A DNA stretch of 64,000 nucleotides from assembly GCA_902779915.1 (NCBI GenBank), contig CACZDM010000004.1:62001-126000 (forward strand). Reading direction: 5' to 3'. This document shows positions 52,921-61,989 of this stretch, piece by piece. Origin of the DNA: Oscillospiraceae bacterium (GTDB lineage: Bacteria; Bacillota; Clostridia; Oscillospirales; Ruminococcaceae). The stretch's first letter is position 1. The number at the start of each line of letters is the position of its first letter. A program made the position numbers and the translations under genes. The notes beneath the pieces were generated by a model. That model saw only the letters and a program-made list of their open reading frames with translations. It had not been told where the DNA came from and ran no database searches.

Positions 52921-54744
52921 ATGGAAAAATATGAAGTTTTAAAAAATATTTTCGGATATGATTCATTTAGACGAGGTCAGGAAGAAATAATCGACAACAT
53001 ACTTCAAGGAAGAGATGTTTTGGGAATAATGCCGACGGGAGCGGGAAAATCTGTTTGCTTTCAGGTTCCGGCGTTGATGATGAGCGGAGTGACTTTGGTT
53101 GTTTCGCCTCTGATATCTTTGATGAAAGACCAGGTCAGGCAGCTCATACAAAACGGCGTGGCTGCAGCCTATTTAAACAGCAGTTTGTCGGCAGGTCAAT
53201 ATAGAAAAGCCGTGTATAATATTTTGCACGGAATGTATAAAATAATATATGTTGCTCCAGAAAGACTTGCAACATCGGGTTTTTTGGAACTTGCGAATTC
53301 GATCAACATTTCAATGGTTGCTGTTGATGAGGCGCACTGTGTTTCTCAATGGGGTCACGATTTTAGACCAAGCTATTTGAAAATATCTGACTTTTTGGAC
53401 TTTTTAAAACAACGTCCTATTTTTGCCGCATTCACAGCAACTGCAACAAAAAATGTCCGCGAAGACATCAAAAATTTGTTAAAATTAAACAATCCATATT
53501 GTGTGGTGACTGGTTTTGAAAGAAAAAATTTATATTTTGATGTTATTCAAACGAGCGAAAAGGGGAAACTGTCCGAGCTGTTGAAACTGCTAGACAAAGT
53601 GCGTGATGAGAGCGTGATAATTTATTGCGGAACAAGAAAAAAGGTTGAAGAAGTGTTTGAAATTTTAGCCAGAAGAGGCTTTAGAGCCGCTAGATATCAT
53701 GCAGGGCTTAGCGACGTTGAAAGAAGGCGAAATCAAGAGGACTTTATATATGACAAAAAGAACATATTTGTTGCGACAAACGCTTTTGGCATGGGGATTA
53801 ACAAAGCGGACGTCAGGATGATTGTTCACTTTAACATGCCCAAAAACATAGAAAATTACTATCAAGAAGCGGGCAGGGCGGGCAGAGATGGAGGAGCCGC
53901 GAAGTGTATCATGCTTTACTCGGATTCAGATTTTTATTTAAACAGCTTTTTTATAAATAATGTTGTCAATGACCAATTAAACGCCGAACAATTAGAAAAT
54001 ATTAGAAACCAGGATTATAAAAACCTATCTAAAATCATACGCTATTGCAAGGGAAATAGCTGTTATCAGCAATATATTTTAGAGTATTTTGGAGAAAATT
54101 CAAATTCTTGCAAAAATTGTGGCAATTGTTTATCTGAATTTGAACAGGTTGATTTAACAGCGCAAGCCAGAAAAATTTTTTCATGTATAGTTGAAACTGA
54201 TGAAAAATATGGTATAAACATGGTGTGTGATATATTGAAGGGCAGCAGAAATTCGAGAATTTTAGATTTAGGCTATGACTCAATACTTTCATATGGCGCT
54301 CTAAAAAAAATCAAACTTGTCGATTTAAAGAGTTATATTAGAGAATTAATATTTGATGGCTATCTTTTTTTAGATGGCGGAGAATATCCAACGCTAAAAA
54401 TGACGCAAAAAGCCAAAAATGTTTTAACAAACGGATTAAATCAGAGAGTGGTCTTAAAAAGGCGAAAATCTCGAAAAAATATTTTTAAAACCAACAAAAC
54501 TCAAATTAATGATAAAATTTTGTATGATGCAATTTCTAGATTGCGGACCTCTTTAGCAGATTCGCAAAATGTTCCTTCATATATAATTTTTTCAAACAAA
54601 ACTATAATTCACATCTGCAAAGCTTTGCCGACCAAAATAGATGATTTATTTGACATTACAGGACTTGGGCAAAATAAAATCAGAAAATATGGTAAATATA
54701 TAATAGATGTTGTTAATAATTATCTTGTGAATGCTTCGAAATAG
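52921..54744 (+). CDS. recQ: ATP-dependent DNA helicase RecQ
   Basis: The 607-residue helicase has the RecQ motif 0/I ([28 protein letters not shown] near 37-50), VDEAHCVSQWGHDFRPSY near 135-152, YYQEAGRAGRDGG near 317-329, a zinc site with CKNCGNC near 399-405 and a C-terminal HRDC domain (about 530-605). It unwinds branched DNA in the RecF pathway (recO is also here). AGGAG six bases before ATG 52921 rules out the upstream TTG at 52903. Confidence 0.94.
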   Translation: MEKYEVLKNIFGYDSFRRGQEEIIDNILQGRDVLGIMPTGAGKSVCFQVPALMMSGVTLVVSPLISLMKDQVRQLIQNGVAAAYLNSSLSAGQYRKAVYNILHGMYKIIYVAPERLATSGFLELANSINISMVAVDEAHCVSQWGHDFRPSYLKISDFLDFLKQRPIFAAFTATATKNVREDIKNLLKLNNPYCVVTGFERKNLYFDVIQTSEKGKLSELLKLLDKVRDESVIIYCGTRKKVEEVFEILARRGFRAARYHAGLSDVERRRNQEDFIYDKKNIFVATNAFGMGINKADVRMIVHFNMPKNIENYYQEAGRAGRDGGAAKCIMLYSDSDFYLNSFFINNVVNDQLNAEQLENIRNQDYKNLSKIIRYCKGNSCYQQYILEYFGENSNSCKNCGNCLSEFEQVDLTAQARKIFSCIVETDEKYGINMVCDILKGSRNSRILDLGYDSILSYGALKKIKLVDLKSYIRELIFDGYLFLDGGEYPTLKMTQKAKNVLTNGLNQRVVLKRRKSRKNIFKTNKTQINDKILYDAISRLRTSLADSQNVPSYIIFSNKTIIHICKALPTKIDDLFDITGLGQNKIRKYGKYIIDVVNNYLVNASK

Positions 54745-54750
54745 ACTCAA

Positions 54751-54772
54751 TTGGGACAAATATAACCCAAAA
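54751..54772 (+). repeat. solitary repeat-end motif, copy R5
   Basis: The best copy of the repeat end lies seven bases after the recQ stop: TTGGGACAAATATAACCCAA. It is itself a hyphenated palindrome (TTGGG, ten bases, CCCAA). No internal repeat modules adjoin it. It lies 34 bases before the -35 box of the lectin-gene promoter. Confidence 0.65.
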
Positions 54773-54805
54773 AATCCACTTTTCAAAATAAATTAAAAAA
54801 AATGT

Positions 54806-54835
54806 TTGACAACTGGGTCCAAAATGGTATATAAT
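54806..54835 (+). promoter_or_regulatory. promoter of the ricin-type lectin gene
   Basis: A perfect TTGACA (54806-54811) is followed by TATAAT at 54830-54835 (18-base spacer) or TATATA at 54828 (16-base spacer). The leader of about 60 bases ends in GGGCGGGG. Confidence 0.7.
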
Positions 54836-54900
54836 TATCTCGTTGGGTTACACTTGTTCTAGAAGTTTTTAGTTGACTAGAAGGGCGGGGATTATTGACT

Positions 54901-55440
54901 ATGGCGATGATAAATAAAATAACTCCTAACATATATTACCATATTATTTCTAAAAAAACTGACAAGGTTCTTGATATTGACGCTGTTGCCGGATCTGAAA
55001 ACGGGGGAGCGGTTCAGCTGTATGACAAAATTGGAAGCGAAAATCAGCAATTCAAGTTCGTTTTGGCAGGGGATGGGCTGTATAAAATAGTTTGCAGAAG
55101 TTCAAAAAAGCCAATAGATATCGTTTCGGTTGGCTCGTCAAACGGAGCTTGGCTCCATCAATGGGAAGACTCTTCAGTTGAAACCCAAATTTGGAAGGTT
55201 AAATTCAATAAAGATGGATATTTTAAAATTATTTCCAAATATTCGTCTCGAGTTTTGGATGCGGGACTTGAAGGGGTTAATAATGCTCGCGTGAAAATAT
55301 GGGATGATTTCGATTCGGATAACCAACTTTGGTATGTTGAAAGGCCGTCGTCAAATTCTGGCGCAGGCTCTAAAGAAACTGATTCGAATGAAAAAATCAA
55401 GACTAAAATCAAAGATATGTTAAAAAGGAAGAAAAATTAA
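54901..55440 (+). CDS. free-standing ricin-type (beta-trefoil) lectin
   Basis: The 179-residue protein (from ATG 54901) is one ricin-B-type trefoil. Three repeats end with Q-x-F/W marks near residues 49, 96 and 142 (QQF, QIW, QLW) and carry VLDIDA, PIDIVSVG and VLDAGLEG blocks. A short acidic-basic tail follows. No signal peptide, membrane helix or catalytic domain is visible. It resembles the lectin domain of the GT8 fusion at 25077-26567. Trefoil lectins bind galactose-type sugars. The target here could be the wall polymer or a host glycan. Its stop overlaps the dut start (TAATG). A TTG at 54895 is a less likely start. Confidence 0.85.
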   Translation: MAMINKITPNIYYHIISKKTDKVLDIDAVAGSENGGAVQLYDKIGSENQQFKFVLAGDGLYKIVCRSSKKPIDIVSVGSSNGAWLHQWEDSSVETQIWKVKFNKDGYFKIISKYSSRVLDAGLEGVNNARVKIWDDFDSDNQLWYVERPSSNSGAGSKETDSNEKIKTKIKDMLKRKKN

Positions 55441-55874
55441 TGCATGTTAATATAAAAAAATTAAAAGAAAACGCAACCATTCCAACCAAAGGCAGCCGAT
55501 ATTGCGCTGGGTATGACCTTTATTCCTGCCTTTTGGAGCCAGTTACAATCCAGCCCGGCGAAACGGTAAAAATTCCAACCGGGCTGGCTGTTGAAATTCC
55601 GCAAGGATATGCGGGGCTGATATTTGCAAGGAGCGGCTTGTCAACCAAAAAAGGCCTTGCGCCTGCTAATAAAGTTGGCGTTTGCGACAGCGACTATCGA
55701 GGCGAATATATTGTTGCGCTGCATAACCACAGCAATCAAAGCGCTGTTGTCAACCCAAAAGAGCGGATTGCTCAGTTGGTTGTTGTTCCGTTTTTGGAAG
55801 TTGATTTTGTTGAGGTTGACGATTTAAGCGAGACAAGTCGTGGGGCTGGCGGATTTGGGTCGACAGGGGAGTGA
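55440..55874 (+). CDS. dut: dUTP diphosphatase
   Basis: The 144-residue trimeric dUTPase has all five motifs: AGYDLYS (23-29), ARSGLSTKKGL (65-75), GVCDSDYRGEY (81-91), ERIAQLVVVPF (104-114) and RGAGGFGSTG at the end. It removes dUTP and supplies dUMP for ThyX, encoded at 61198-61977. The ATG overlaps the last base of the lectin stop, so translation is coupled to the lectin, an odd pairing. Confidence 0.95.
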   Translation: MHVNIKKLKENATIPTKGSRYCAGYDLYSCLLEPVTIQPGETVKIPTGLAVEIPQGYAGLIFARSGLSTKKGLAPANKVGVCDSDYRGEYIVALHNHSNQSAVVNPKERIAQLVVVPFLEVDFVEVDDLSETSRGAGGFGSTGE

Positions 55875-55894
55875 ATGGAAAGAATTTTTTAGAT

Positions 55895-56896
55895 TTAATT
55901 CATTTTTTCGTCTGATAGTGGATTTTTTATCACAGCTTCTTTAATCATTTGATTTGAGGTGTGGGTGTATATTTCGGTTGTTCCTATATTGACGTGACCC
56001 AGCAGTTCTTTTAAAATCAAAATGTCAACTTTGCCGTGTTGATATAGCAAGGTTGCCGCGGTGTGTCGAAGTTTGTGGGGGGAGTATCCTTTGCCTGAAA
56101 GCCCAGCCTCCTTAAGCGCGGCCTGAACGATTTTTTGGACCTGTCTTGCGCCGATTCTTTGTCCAGTTCTTTTCGACAAAAACAGGGCCTGTGTGTTTTT
56201 GGATATTTTTATTTGGCTTCGTTCTTTTTCGAGATATTCGCCAATAGCACACATGCACGCTTTATTTAAAAAAACCACTCTCTCCTTGTTTCCTTTTCCA
56301 AGAAGAGTCAGGCTGTTTGCGTCCATTTTGATGTTTTCTAAATCTATTCCAACAAGCTCTGACAGGCGCATTCCGCAATTCAAAAACAGCGTCAAAATGC
56401 AGTAGTCTCTGAATTTGTTTGGAGATTTGGATTTTGCTTTGGCGCCAAGGAGTTTTTTGCTCTCATTTATTGAGAGGTATTTTGGCAGAGTTTTTTTCAG
56501 CGACGGCATTTCAAGATTTTCGACAGGATTTTCCTCCAAAATACGCAGGTTCACAGTGAGATATTTAAAAAAACCACGAATTGAGCTAACTTTGCGGGCG
56601 CGCGCTCTTGCGGAGTTGTTTTTTTCTTTCATAACAAAGTTTAAATATTCATATACATCCAACAGTTTTATTTTTTTTATTAAATCTATATTAATATCGT
56701 CAATTTTTATATTTTTTAATTCTGCGTTAGAATCTGCTAATTTTTTATGTAATTTATAGAATCGAAAAAAATTTTGCAAATCCACAGCATACGCAGCAGC
56801 AGTTCGCAAAGAACGATTTTTGATTGTTGTTATATATGATAGATATTGTCGGACCAATTTAGGTAAATTTTCATATTCTTGCGTTGATGTTGACAA
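55895..56896 (-). CDS. XerC/XerD-type tyrosine recombinase
   Basis: The 333-residue recombinase has an N-terminal SAM-like core-binding domain (8-120) and the catalytic set Arg177 (GMRLSELVG), Lys203, His274 and Arg277 (HKLRHT), His301 and Tyr310 (TTEIYTH). A TTG start follows GGAGGGG. Length and neighbours suggest a housekeeping chromosome-dimer resolvase rather than a phage integrase, but XerC and XerD cannot be told apart here. No att site or mobile gene adjoins it. Confidence 0.9.
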   Translation of the reverse strand: MSTSTQEYENLPKLVRQYLSYITTIKNRSLRTAAAYAVDLQNFFRFYKLHKKLADSNAELKNIKIDDINIDLIKKIKLLDVYEYLNFVMKEKNNSARARARKVSSIRGFFKYLTVNLRILEENPVENLEMPSLKKTLPKYLSINESKKLLGAKAKSKSPNKFRDYCILTLFLNCGMRLSELVGIDLENIKMDANSLTLLGKGNKERVVFLNKACMCAIGEYLEKERSQIKISKNTQALFLSKRTGQRIGARQVQKIVQAALKEAGLSGKGYSPHKLRHTAATLLYQHGKVDILILKELLGHVNIGTTEIYTHTSNQMIKEAVIKNPLSDEKMN

Positions 56897-56938
56897 TTTA
56901 ACCCCTCCAAGTTCGTTAAATTTTCATTTAGCGAATCA

Positions 56939-58168
56939 CTAATTCAAATCTTTTTTCAAACATTTTCTAATGATGCTGCCTTTTTTAGCCCTGCCTTTAA
57001 ACGCTATGCAGAGTTTCATTTGAGAATGTTTGGCTGAAATGATTGGTTCTTTTTGCTCGTTTAGAATTTTTTCAACTTTAAAACAAAACGGCTTTTCTTT
57101 GGGCTGAAAAATTTCAACAATATCTCCAACTTCAAACTTATTTTTTTGTGTGCAATATAAAAATTTCCCATCACAATCATCTACTATGGCAACAACGTCA
57201 TAATTTCGAATATATCCACCATTTTCATAATACTGTCCCTGAGATGGTTTTCCAAATAAAAATCCTTCATGATAATGCCTATGACTAACTTTTAATAATT
57301 CATCTTTAATCCAATTGGGCAGGAAATAATCGTCATTTTTTTCAAGTATCTCAGTTGCCATTTTGTATGAATTAGTTACGACAGAGACATAATGTGAAGA
57401 TTTGGCTCGGCCTTCTATTTTAAAACTTTTAACTCCAGCATTAGATAATTTATCAAGGTGTTCAATTAAACATAAATCTTTTGAATTTAATATATAACTC
57501 CCATTTTTATCTTCAAATATAGGAAAAAATTGACCAGGTCTTTTTTCTTCAACCAAATGATATCCCCATCTACACGGCTGCGCGCACTCCCCCCTGTTTG
57601 CGTCCCGCCCAAGCAAATATTGCGATATTAAACATCTTCCTGAAAATGACATACACGTTGCGCCATGAACAAAGCATTCAATTTCTAAATCGCTTGGAGT
57701 TTTTTGGGAAATTATTTTTATGTCTTCCAAGGGCAATTCCCTGGCCAAAACAACCCGCCTGGCGCCAAATTCAAACAATGCGTTCGCAGTTTTGTAGTTC
57801 ATGACGCCTGCTTGCGTCGAAATGTGTATGGGAATTTTGGGGGCGAATCTTTTAGCTACCATGAGCGTCCCGAAGTCGGAAATAATTAATGCGTCAACGC
57901 CAATGTCCTGCGCGTTTTGCATGAATTTTTGCAACTTTTCAACTTCCCTGTTTGTTGGAACAGTGTTGCAGGTTAGGTATATTTTCACACCATTTTCATG
58001 CGCGAACTCAACAGCTTTTTCCAGCAAATCATCATCAAATCTGGCTGCGCTGGATCGCATGCCAAAAATTTCGCCTCCTAAATAAACCGCGTCTGCTCCA
58101 TAAAAAACTGCAGATTGAAGGCATTCCCAGTCTCCAGCCGGAGCTAGAACTTCGTGTCTATTTTTCAC
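56939..58168 (-). CDS. U32 family peptidase (tRNA hydroxylation type)
   Basis: The 409-residue protein has the U32 block EVLAPAGDWECLQSAVFYGAD near 5-25, EFAHENGVKIYLTCNT near 53-68 and the cysteine cluster signature GRCLISQYLLGRDANRGECA near 178-197, followed by QPCRW. Homologues (YrrO, TrhP) act with iron-sulfur and prephenate-derived chemistry in tRNA wobble-uridine hydroxylation; others are called collagenase-like. A GTG start follows GGGAG and overlaps mltG by four bases (GTGA). Confidence 0.9.
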   Translation of the reverse strand: MKNRHEVLAPAGDWECLQSAVFYGADAVYLGGEIFGMRSSAARFDDDLLEKAVEFAHENGVKIYLTCNTVPTNREVEKLQKFMQNAQDIGVDALIISDFGTLMVAKRFAPKIPIHISTQAGVMNYKTANALFEFGARRVVLARELPLEDIKIISQKTPSDLEIECFVHGATCMSFSGRCLISQYLLGRDANRGECAQPCRWGYHLVEEKRPGQFFPIFEDKNGSYILNSKDLCLIEHLDKLSNAGVKSFKIEGRAKSSHYVSVVTNSYKMATEILEKNDDYFLPNWIKDELLKVSHRHYHEGFLFGKPSQGQYYENGGYIRNYDVVAIVDDCDGKFLYCTQKNKFEVGDIVEIFQPKEKPFCFKVEKILNEQKEPIISAKHSQMKLCIAFKGRAKKGSIIRKCLKKDLN

Positions 58169-59391
58169 AAATTCGCAACTCCCAACTTTTTCAAATTTAA
58201 TTCATGCTCATTCAAAGTTTTAGCATAAAAGACCTCGCCAGTTTTAATATTAGCACAAAAATAGTAAAAATCAGTTGGATCCGGATTTATAGCCGCTTTT
58301 ATAGCACTAACGCTTGGATTGCAAATCGGCCCAGCTGGAAGGCCATCGGATTTATATGTGTCATAGCTGTTTGCTTTGCTTTCGTCAAAATAACCAATTT
58401 TTTTCATATCTTTTTTAATTTTTTGAGCATATTTACTGGTTGGATCACACTGCAATCGTCTATATTCTTCAGGATTTTTACGCCTATTGTGTATAACAGA
58501 AGAAATCTTTCTCATGTCACCTTCATTACTGGTCTCCGCTTGAATGATTGAAGCTGTTGTCACTATTTCCCACAAACTCATGCCGCTATTTTGAATTTCC
58601 TCACGCAAATTCGCTAAAACATTATCGGTTTTTTCCAGAATTTTATTGGCAATGGATTTGGGAGTTGAGCCAGAATCCAGATAAAATGTACATAGAGCGC
58701 AAAAACCCTCCATGGGATAATATGCTCCAGATAGCTCGGATTGCTTTATATCTCTGGCAAAATCAAACTTTGAATAGTTTTCCTTATTATTTAACTCCTC
58801 CAAAACCTCTTTCGGGTCAATCAAAGACTGGGATGAATTAGTTTCACACATATCGAACATATCGAGTCCATCAAAAATCACGAATTTGGTTTGACTAATA
58901 TTGTTGCGGTCAGACGATAAAATATTAATAATTTCATCATAGTTCATTGAAGTGTTTAATTTAAATGCGCCATGCTTTAAATTAGCCTGTCCAGTAAAAG
59001 ATGCGTATGCCGAAAATATCCATGGATAGCTTATAATATCATTCTCGTTTAATATATATGCTATTTTAGAAGTTGAGCTCCCATATGGAATTTCAACAAC
59101 CTTCTCCTGCCCTCCATATTTAAAAAAAACATACATTTCGTTTAGTATAAGCAGCGAAAACGCTGAAATCAAGATAAAAAAGGAAGCCAAAACCAAAATA
59201 ATAATGCGCTTTTTGCTAAAACCTTCCGAACCAGACTGACCGCAATCGTCGGATTGAAAATTCTCATCTTCGGCGCAGGAATCGTGAACTTTTTTTCGTA
59301 TACTCACTACATGTTTTTCGAAAAAATCATTAATAAATGACTTCTTTTGATTATTTTTAGCATTAACTTTTTCTTGATTTTTAGCGTCCAT
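58165..59391 (-). CDS. mltG: endolytic murein transglycosylase MltG
   Basis: The 408-residue protein has a charged cytoplasmic N-terminus, one membrane helix (about 62-84), a LysM-like part and the YceG/MltG domain. The expected Y-x-x-E-G-F block is YYPMEGFCAL. The active-site helix reads ASIIQAETSNEGDMRKISSV with the second Glu kept, then HNRR, LQCDPTSKYA and GLPAGPICNPSVSAIKAA. It cuts nascent glycan strands. The first 60 residues are longer and more polar than usual. The gene lies in a minus-strand operon with U32 downstream and MTHFS upstream. Confidence 0.9.
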   Translation of the reverse strand: MDAKNQEKVNAKNNQKKSFINDFFEKHVVSIRKKVHDSCAEDENFQSDDCGQSGSEGFSKKRIIILVLASFFILISAFSLLILNEMYVFFKYGGQEKVVEIPYGSSTSKIAYILNENDIISYPWIFSAYASFTGQANLKHGAFKLNTSMNYDEIINILSSDRNNISQTKFVIFDGLDMFDMCETNSSQSLIDPKEVLEELNNKENYSKFDFARDIKQSELSGAYYPMEGFCALCTFYLDSGSTPKSIANKILEKTDNVLANLREEIQNSGMSLWEIVTTASIIQAETSNEGDMRKISSVIHNRRKNPEEYRRLQCDPTSKYAQKIKKDMKKIGYFDESKANSYDTYKSDGLPAGPICNPSVSAIKAAINPDPTDFYYFCANIKTGEVFYAKTLNEHELNLKKLGVANL

Positions 59392-59395
59392 GCTC

Positions 59396-59992
59396 TCAGC
59401 CTTTCATTGATTTAACAATTTGTTTTTCAGTCAGTATTAGATCCACAGGAACATCATTTTGGTCTTTAGGGATTGATTTTAAAAGATCAAACTCATAGCA
59501 CAGCCCAACCGTTTGACAGTTATATTTTTTCAAAAACCGGTCATAATAGCCTTTTCCATACCCTATCCGATAGCCATTTAAATCAAAAACCATCCCCGGA
59601 ACCACACACAAAAATTTTTGAAGTTTAGAGACATCGCAAAATTCGCTTGTCCTAGCGTCCGGCTCCAGTATTGAAAAATTTCCAACTCTAAGCCCATTCA
59701 CTGAATCTATAAAGTAAAAACTCAAAGTTAAATTTTTGGCGCTTGAAACCGGAACAGCAACTTTTTTTCCAACTTTAATTGAATATTCAATGATTTTTCT
59801 AGTGTCAACCTCGAGCTCGGTTGAAACATATGTTAAAATGACTTTTGACTTTATAAAGCAATCTAGGGAAATAATCCTTTTGAAAATATTGGAATCGCTG
59901 TCTGATTTTTTTTCCCTGGTCATTAATATTCGATTGTTCATGTGTTTTTTGCGCAGAGCGGCTTTGCGATTTGATGCATTTAAAGCACCCAT
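59396..59992 (-). CDS. 5-formyltetrahydrofolate cyclo-ligase
   Basis: The 198-residue enzyme has the basic N-terminal helix (RKAALRKKH), YVSTELEVDTRKII near 55-68 and the ATP/folate block RIGYGKGYYDRFLKKY near 142-157. It converts 5-formyl-THF to 5,10-methenyl-THF. Folate one-carbon units are needed by ThyX, encoded in the same operon. Its start overlaps the DJ-1 gene by 13 bases. Confidence 0.92.
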   Translation of the reverse strand: MGALNASNRKAALRKKHMNNRILMTREKKSDSDSNIFKRIISLDCFIKSKVILTYVSTELEVDTRKIIEYSIKVGKKVAVPVSSAKNLTLSFYFIDSVNGLRVGNFSILEPDARTSEFCDVSKLQKFLCVVPGMVFDLNGYRIGYGKGYYDRFLKKYNCQTVGLCYEFDLLKSIPKDQNDVPVDLILTEKQIVKSMKG

Positions 59993-60522
59993 TTCACTTG
60001 CCCAGCGATTTCATCAGCCTCTTTCTTCCCTGCTAAATACTCAATTATTGCAAACGAAAATTGCTGAGCTGTCCCTGGGCCGCGCGAAGTTATCACGTTT
60101 TTATCGATAACCACCGGCTCAAACGAAATTTTAGCTCCTCTCAATTTTTGCTCAAATCCAGGAAAACAACACGCCTTTTTTCCTTTCAAAAACCCTAGCT
60201 CACCCAATATCGAAGGAGCAGCACATATCGCAGCAATACTGCTGTTTGCATACGCACTTTTCAAGCATTCGATGACTTTAAAATTGGATCTCAGATTTTG
60301 GGTCCCGCTCATTCCCCCCGGCAAAATTATCATATCATTGCTTTTATCTGGATCATATTCATCGATTGTCATATCCACTTCAACCGTCATTTCGTGTGAA
60401 CCAGTGATTCTTTTTCCGCCAACCCCGACAGAACACACCTCGATGCCGGCTCTTTTTATATAGTCAAACGGGGTTATCGCCTCCACTTCTTCAAAACCAT
60501 TAGCCAAAAATAAATACACCAT
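59980..60522 (-). CDS. DJ-1/PfpI family protein
   Basis: The 180-residue protein has FLANGFEEVEAITPFDYIKR at 5-24, IILPGGMSGTQNL near 65-77 and the nucleophile elbow with Cys in AAICAAPSILGELG near 97-110. DJ-1 proteins are cysteine enzymes involved in stress or carbonyl damage handling; the exact activity is unknown. AAGGAG lies seven bases before the ATG. Confidence 0.92.
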   Translation of the reverse strand: MVYLFLANGFEEVEAITPFDYIKRAGIEVCSVGVGGKRITGSHEMTVEVDMTIDEYDPDKSNDMIILPGGMSGTQNLRSNFKVIECLKSAYANSSIAAICAAPSILGELGFLKGKKACCFPGFEQKLRGAKISFEPVVIDKNVITSRGPGTAQQFSFAIIEYLAGKKEADEIAGQVKWVL

Positions 60523-60538
60523 ATTTGTTCTCCTTGAA

Positions 60539-61201
60539 CTAAAAATTTAAATTGTTGATTAATTTTATAATTTTTTGAGATATTTTTTCAACCGGCAAAA
60601 CGCCAGCCTCGCAGTCACACTTAATAACATTCCAGCCCATTAATTTAGAAGAATATATTGCTGCTTCCCTACATTTTATTAAATATTCCAAATTTTTTTC
60701 ATGTATATCTTTTTTTTTGGACTCATTACAGCGAGTATTAATCAATCTTTGAGAAATTATAGGATCCAGGTCAAGATATATTAGACAAGTCTCTTTTGGC
60801 AGGCCTAATTTGAAAAATTCATAATCATATAACCAATTTATAAAATAATCCCACTCGGTTTTCGGCAATTTGACCATTTGATGAATCGCATTTGAGCTAA
60901 CATATCGATCTGAAATTATTATCTTGCCTTCTAGATAATCCCGCTCCCAATCGGTTCTATAGCCTATATAGTGGTCACAAGCATAAAAACTCGTTGAAGC
61001 ATATGCATTAACTTCAAAGGGATTTTCAGAAATTTTGCCGCCCAAATATAGCCTGACAAGCGCGGAAGAATCGCTTTCATATCGCGGATATTCAATTTGC
61101 CTGACAAATTTTCCTTGTTTTTTGAGATTTTTTGCCAAAATTTTTGCTTGGGTTGCTTTTCCGCTACCGTCCAGGCCGTCTATAACTACCAATTTTTTCA
61201 T
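60539..61201 (-). CDS. tmk: thymidylate kinase
   Basis: The 220-residue P-loop kinase begins KKLVVIDGLDGSGKATQAK with Ala after the P-loop Lys, as in a Firmicute subgroup of dTMP kinases. SDRYVSSNAIHQ near 97-108 is the DRY-type substrate block and a lid follows near 152-165. It makes dTDP from dTMP. Its ATG overlaps the thyX stop (ATGA), so the two act and are translated together. Confidence 0.88.
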   Translation of the reverse strand: MKKLVVIDGLDGSGKATQAKILAKNLKKQGKFVRQIEYPRYESDSSALVRLYLGGKISENPFEVNAYASTSFYACDHYIGYRTDWERDYLEGKIIISDRYVSSNAIHQMVKLPKTEWDYFINWLYDYEFFKLGLPKETCLIYLDLDPIISQRLINTRCNESKKKDIHEKNLEYLIKCREAAIYSSKLMGWNVIKCDCEAGVLPVEKISQKIIKLINNLNF

Positions 61202-61977
61202 ATATTTCGCCGTTTGCCCTTTATTTTTTCAATTTTCTCCCTAACCTCACTCGCCTTTTGGCAGGACATCCTTCCTTCGGAGCACGCGCCACCCACACAA
61301 GACGGCCCCGCATTTTTAAATATCGAAGGAGCAACCTCAGCAACGAGTGATAACATTTCACACGCCAGTTGATTTATTTCCCACTGAGCACGATTACAAC
61401 ACCTTAAACGAAAAAAATTCAACAAACTTCGCGCGTTCATGGTCAATATCATCTTTGTCGAACACGCATTTGGCAAAACAAATCTCGCGTCTTCAATGCT
61501 CATTTTTTCGGCCTTTCTCTCAGCCAGTTTTTCATCAATGCCCAGTTTTAAAAATTTTTGCTTATGTTTGTTTTTTAGCATTTCAGTTATTTTATTATAA
61601 TACTTTAGATCTTTTTCCATAGCACTCAAAAATATTTCTTTTATCTGCTCATCATTTTCAATTTCCGGCGGAACGACAAAGGCGAAATTTTTCTCATTAA
61701 CATATCTTTGACTTTGAACACTAAATGAAGCTATTCTGTGTCTGGTTATTTGGGCGAGCAAAGATCTTGAAACGCCCTCGATTGCGAACGTGAAAAACGC
61801 GTGTTCCATAGGGCTTTCGTGCCCCATTTCGACGAGCATATCAACAAATTCACTTGCATTTTGATCGTCTATTTTTTCCAAAAGAGAGTCGACGCCTGAA
61901 GCGCTATAGCATAATTTTGCAGCGCACGCCACGATGTGCTCAGGATGATTTGAATAATTGATTAATTTAACTTTCAT
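61198..61977 (-). CDS. thyX: FAD-dependent thymidylate synthase
   Basis: The 259-residue enzyme has the ThyX motif R-H-R-x7-S as RHRIASFSVQS near 79-89, followed by QRYVN, MEHAFFTFAIEG before it, and a C-terminal NARSLLNFFRLRCCNRAQWE near 178-197. It makes dTMP from dUMP with FAD, using methylene-THF. No thyA is seen. A weak AGGG lies before the ATG. Upstream is the TSCPD gene, 12 bases away. Confidence 0.93.
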   Translation of the reverse strand: MKVKLINYSNHPEHIVACAAKLCYSASGVDSLLEKIDDQNASEFVDMLVEMGHESPMEHAFFTFAIEGVSRSLLAQITRHRIASFSVQSQRYVNEKNFAFVVPPEIENDEQIKEIFLSAMEKDLKYYNKITEMLKNKHKQKFLKLGIDEKLAERKAEKMSIEDARFVLPNACSTKMILTMNARSLLNFFRLRCCNRAQWEINQLACEMLSLVAEVAPSIFKNAGPSCVGGACSEGRMSCQKASEVREKIEKIKGKRRNI

Positions 61978-61989
61978 AAAATCATAACC

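Noticed and set aside
55895..56896. Tyrosine recombinase as a mobile-element integrase
   Set aside because: Length and motifs fit XerC/XerD, and no attachment repeats, phage or conjugation genes adjoin it.
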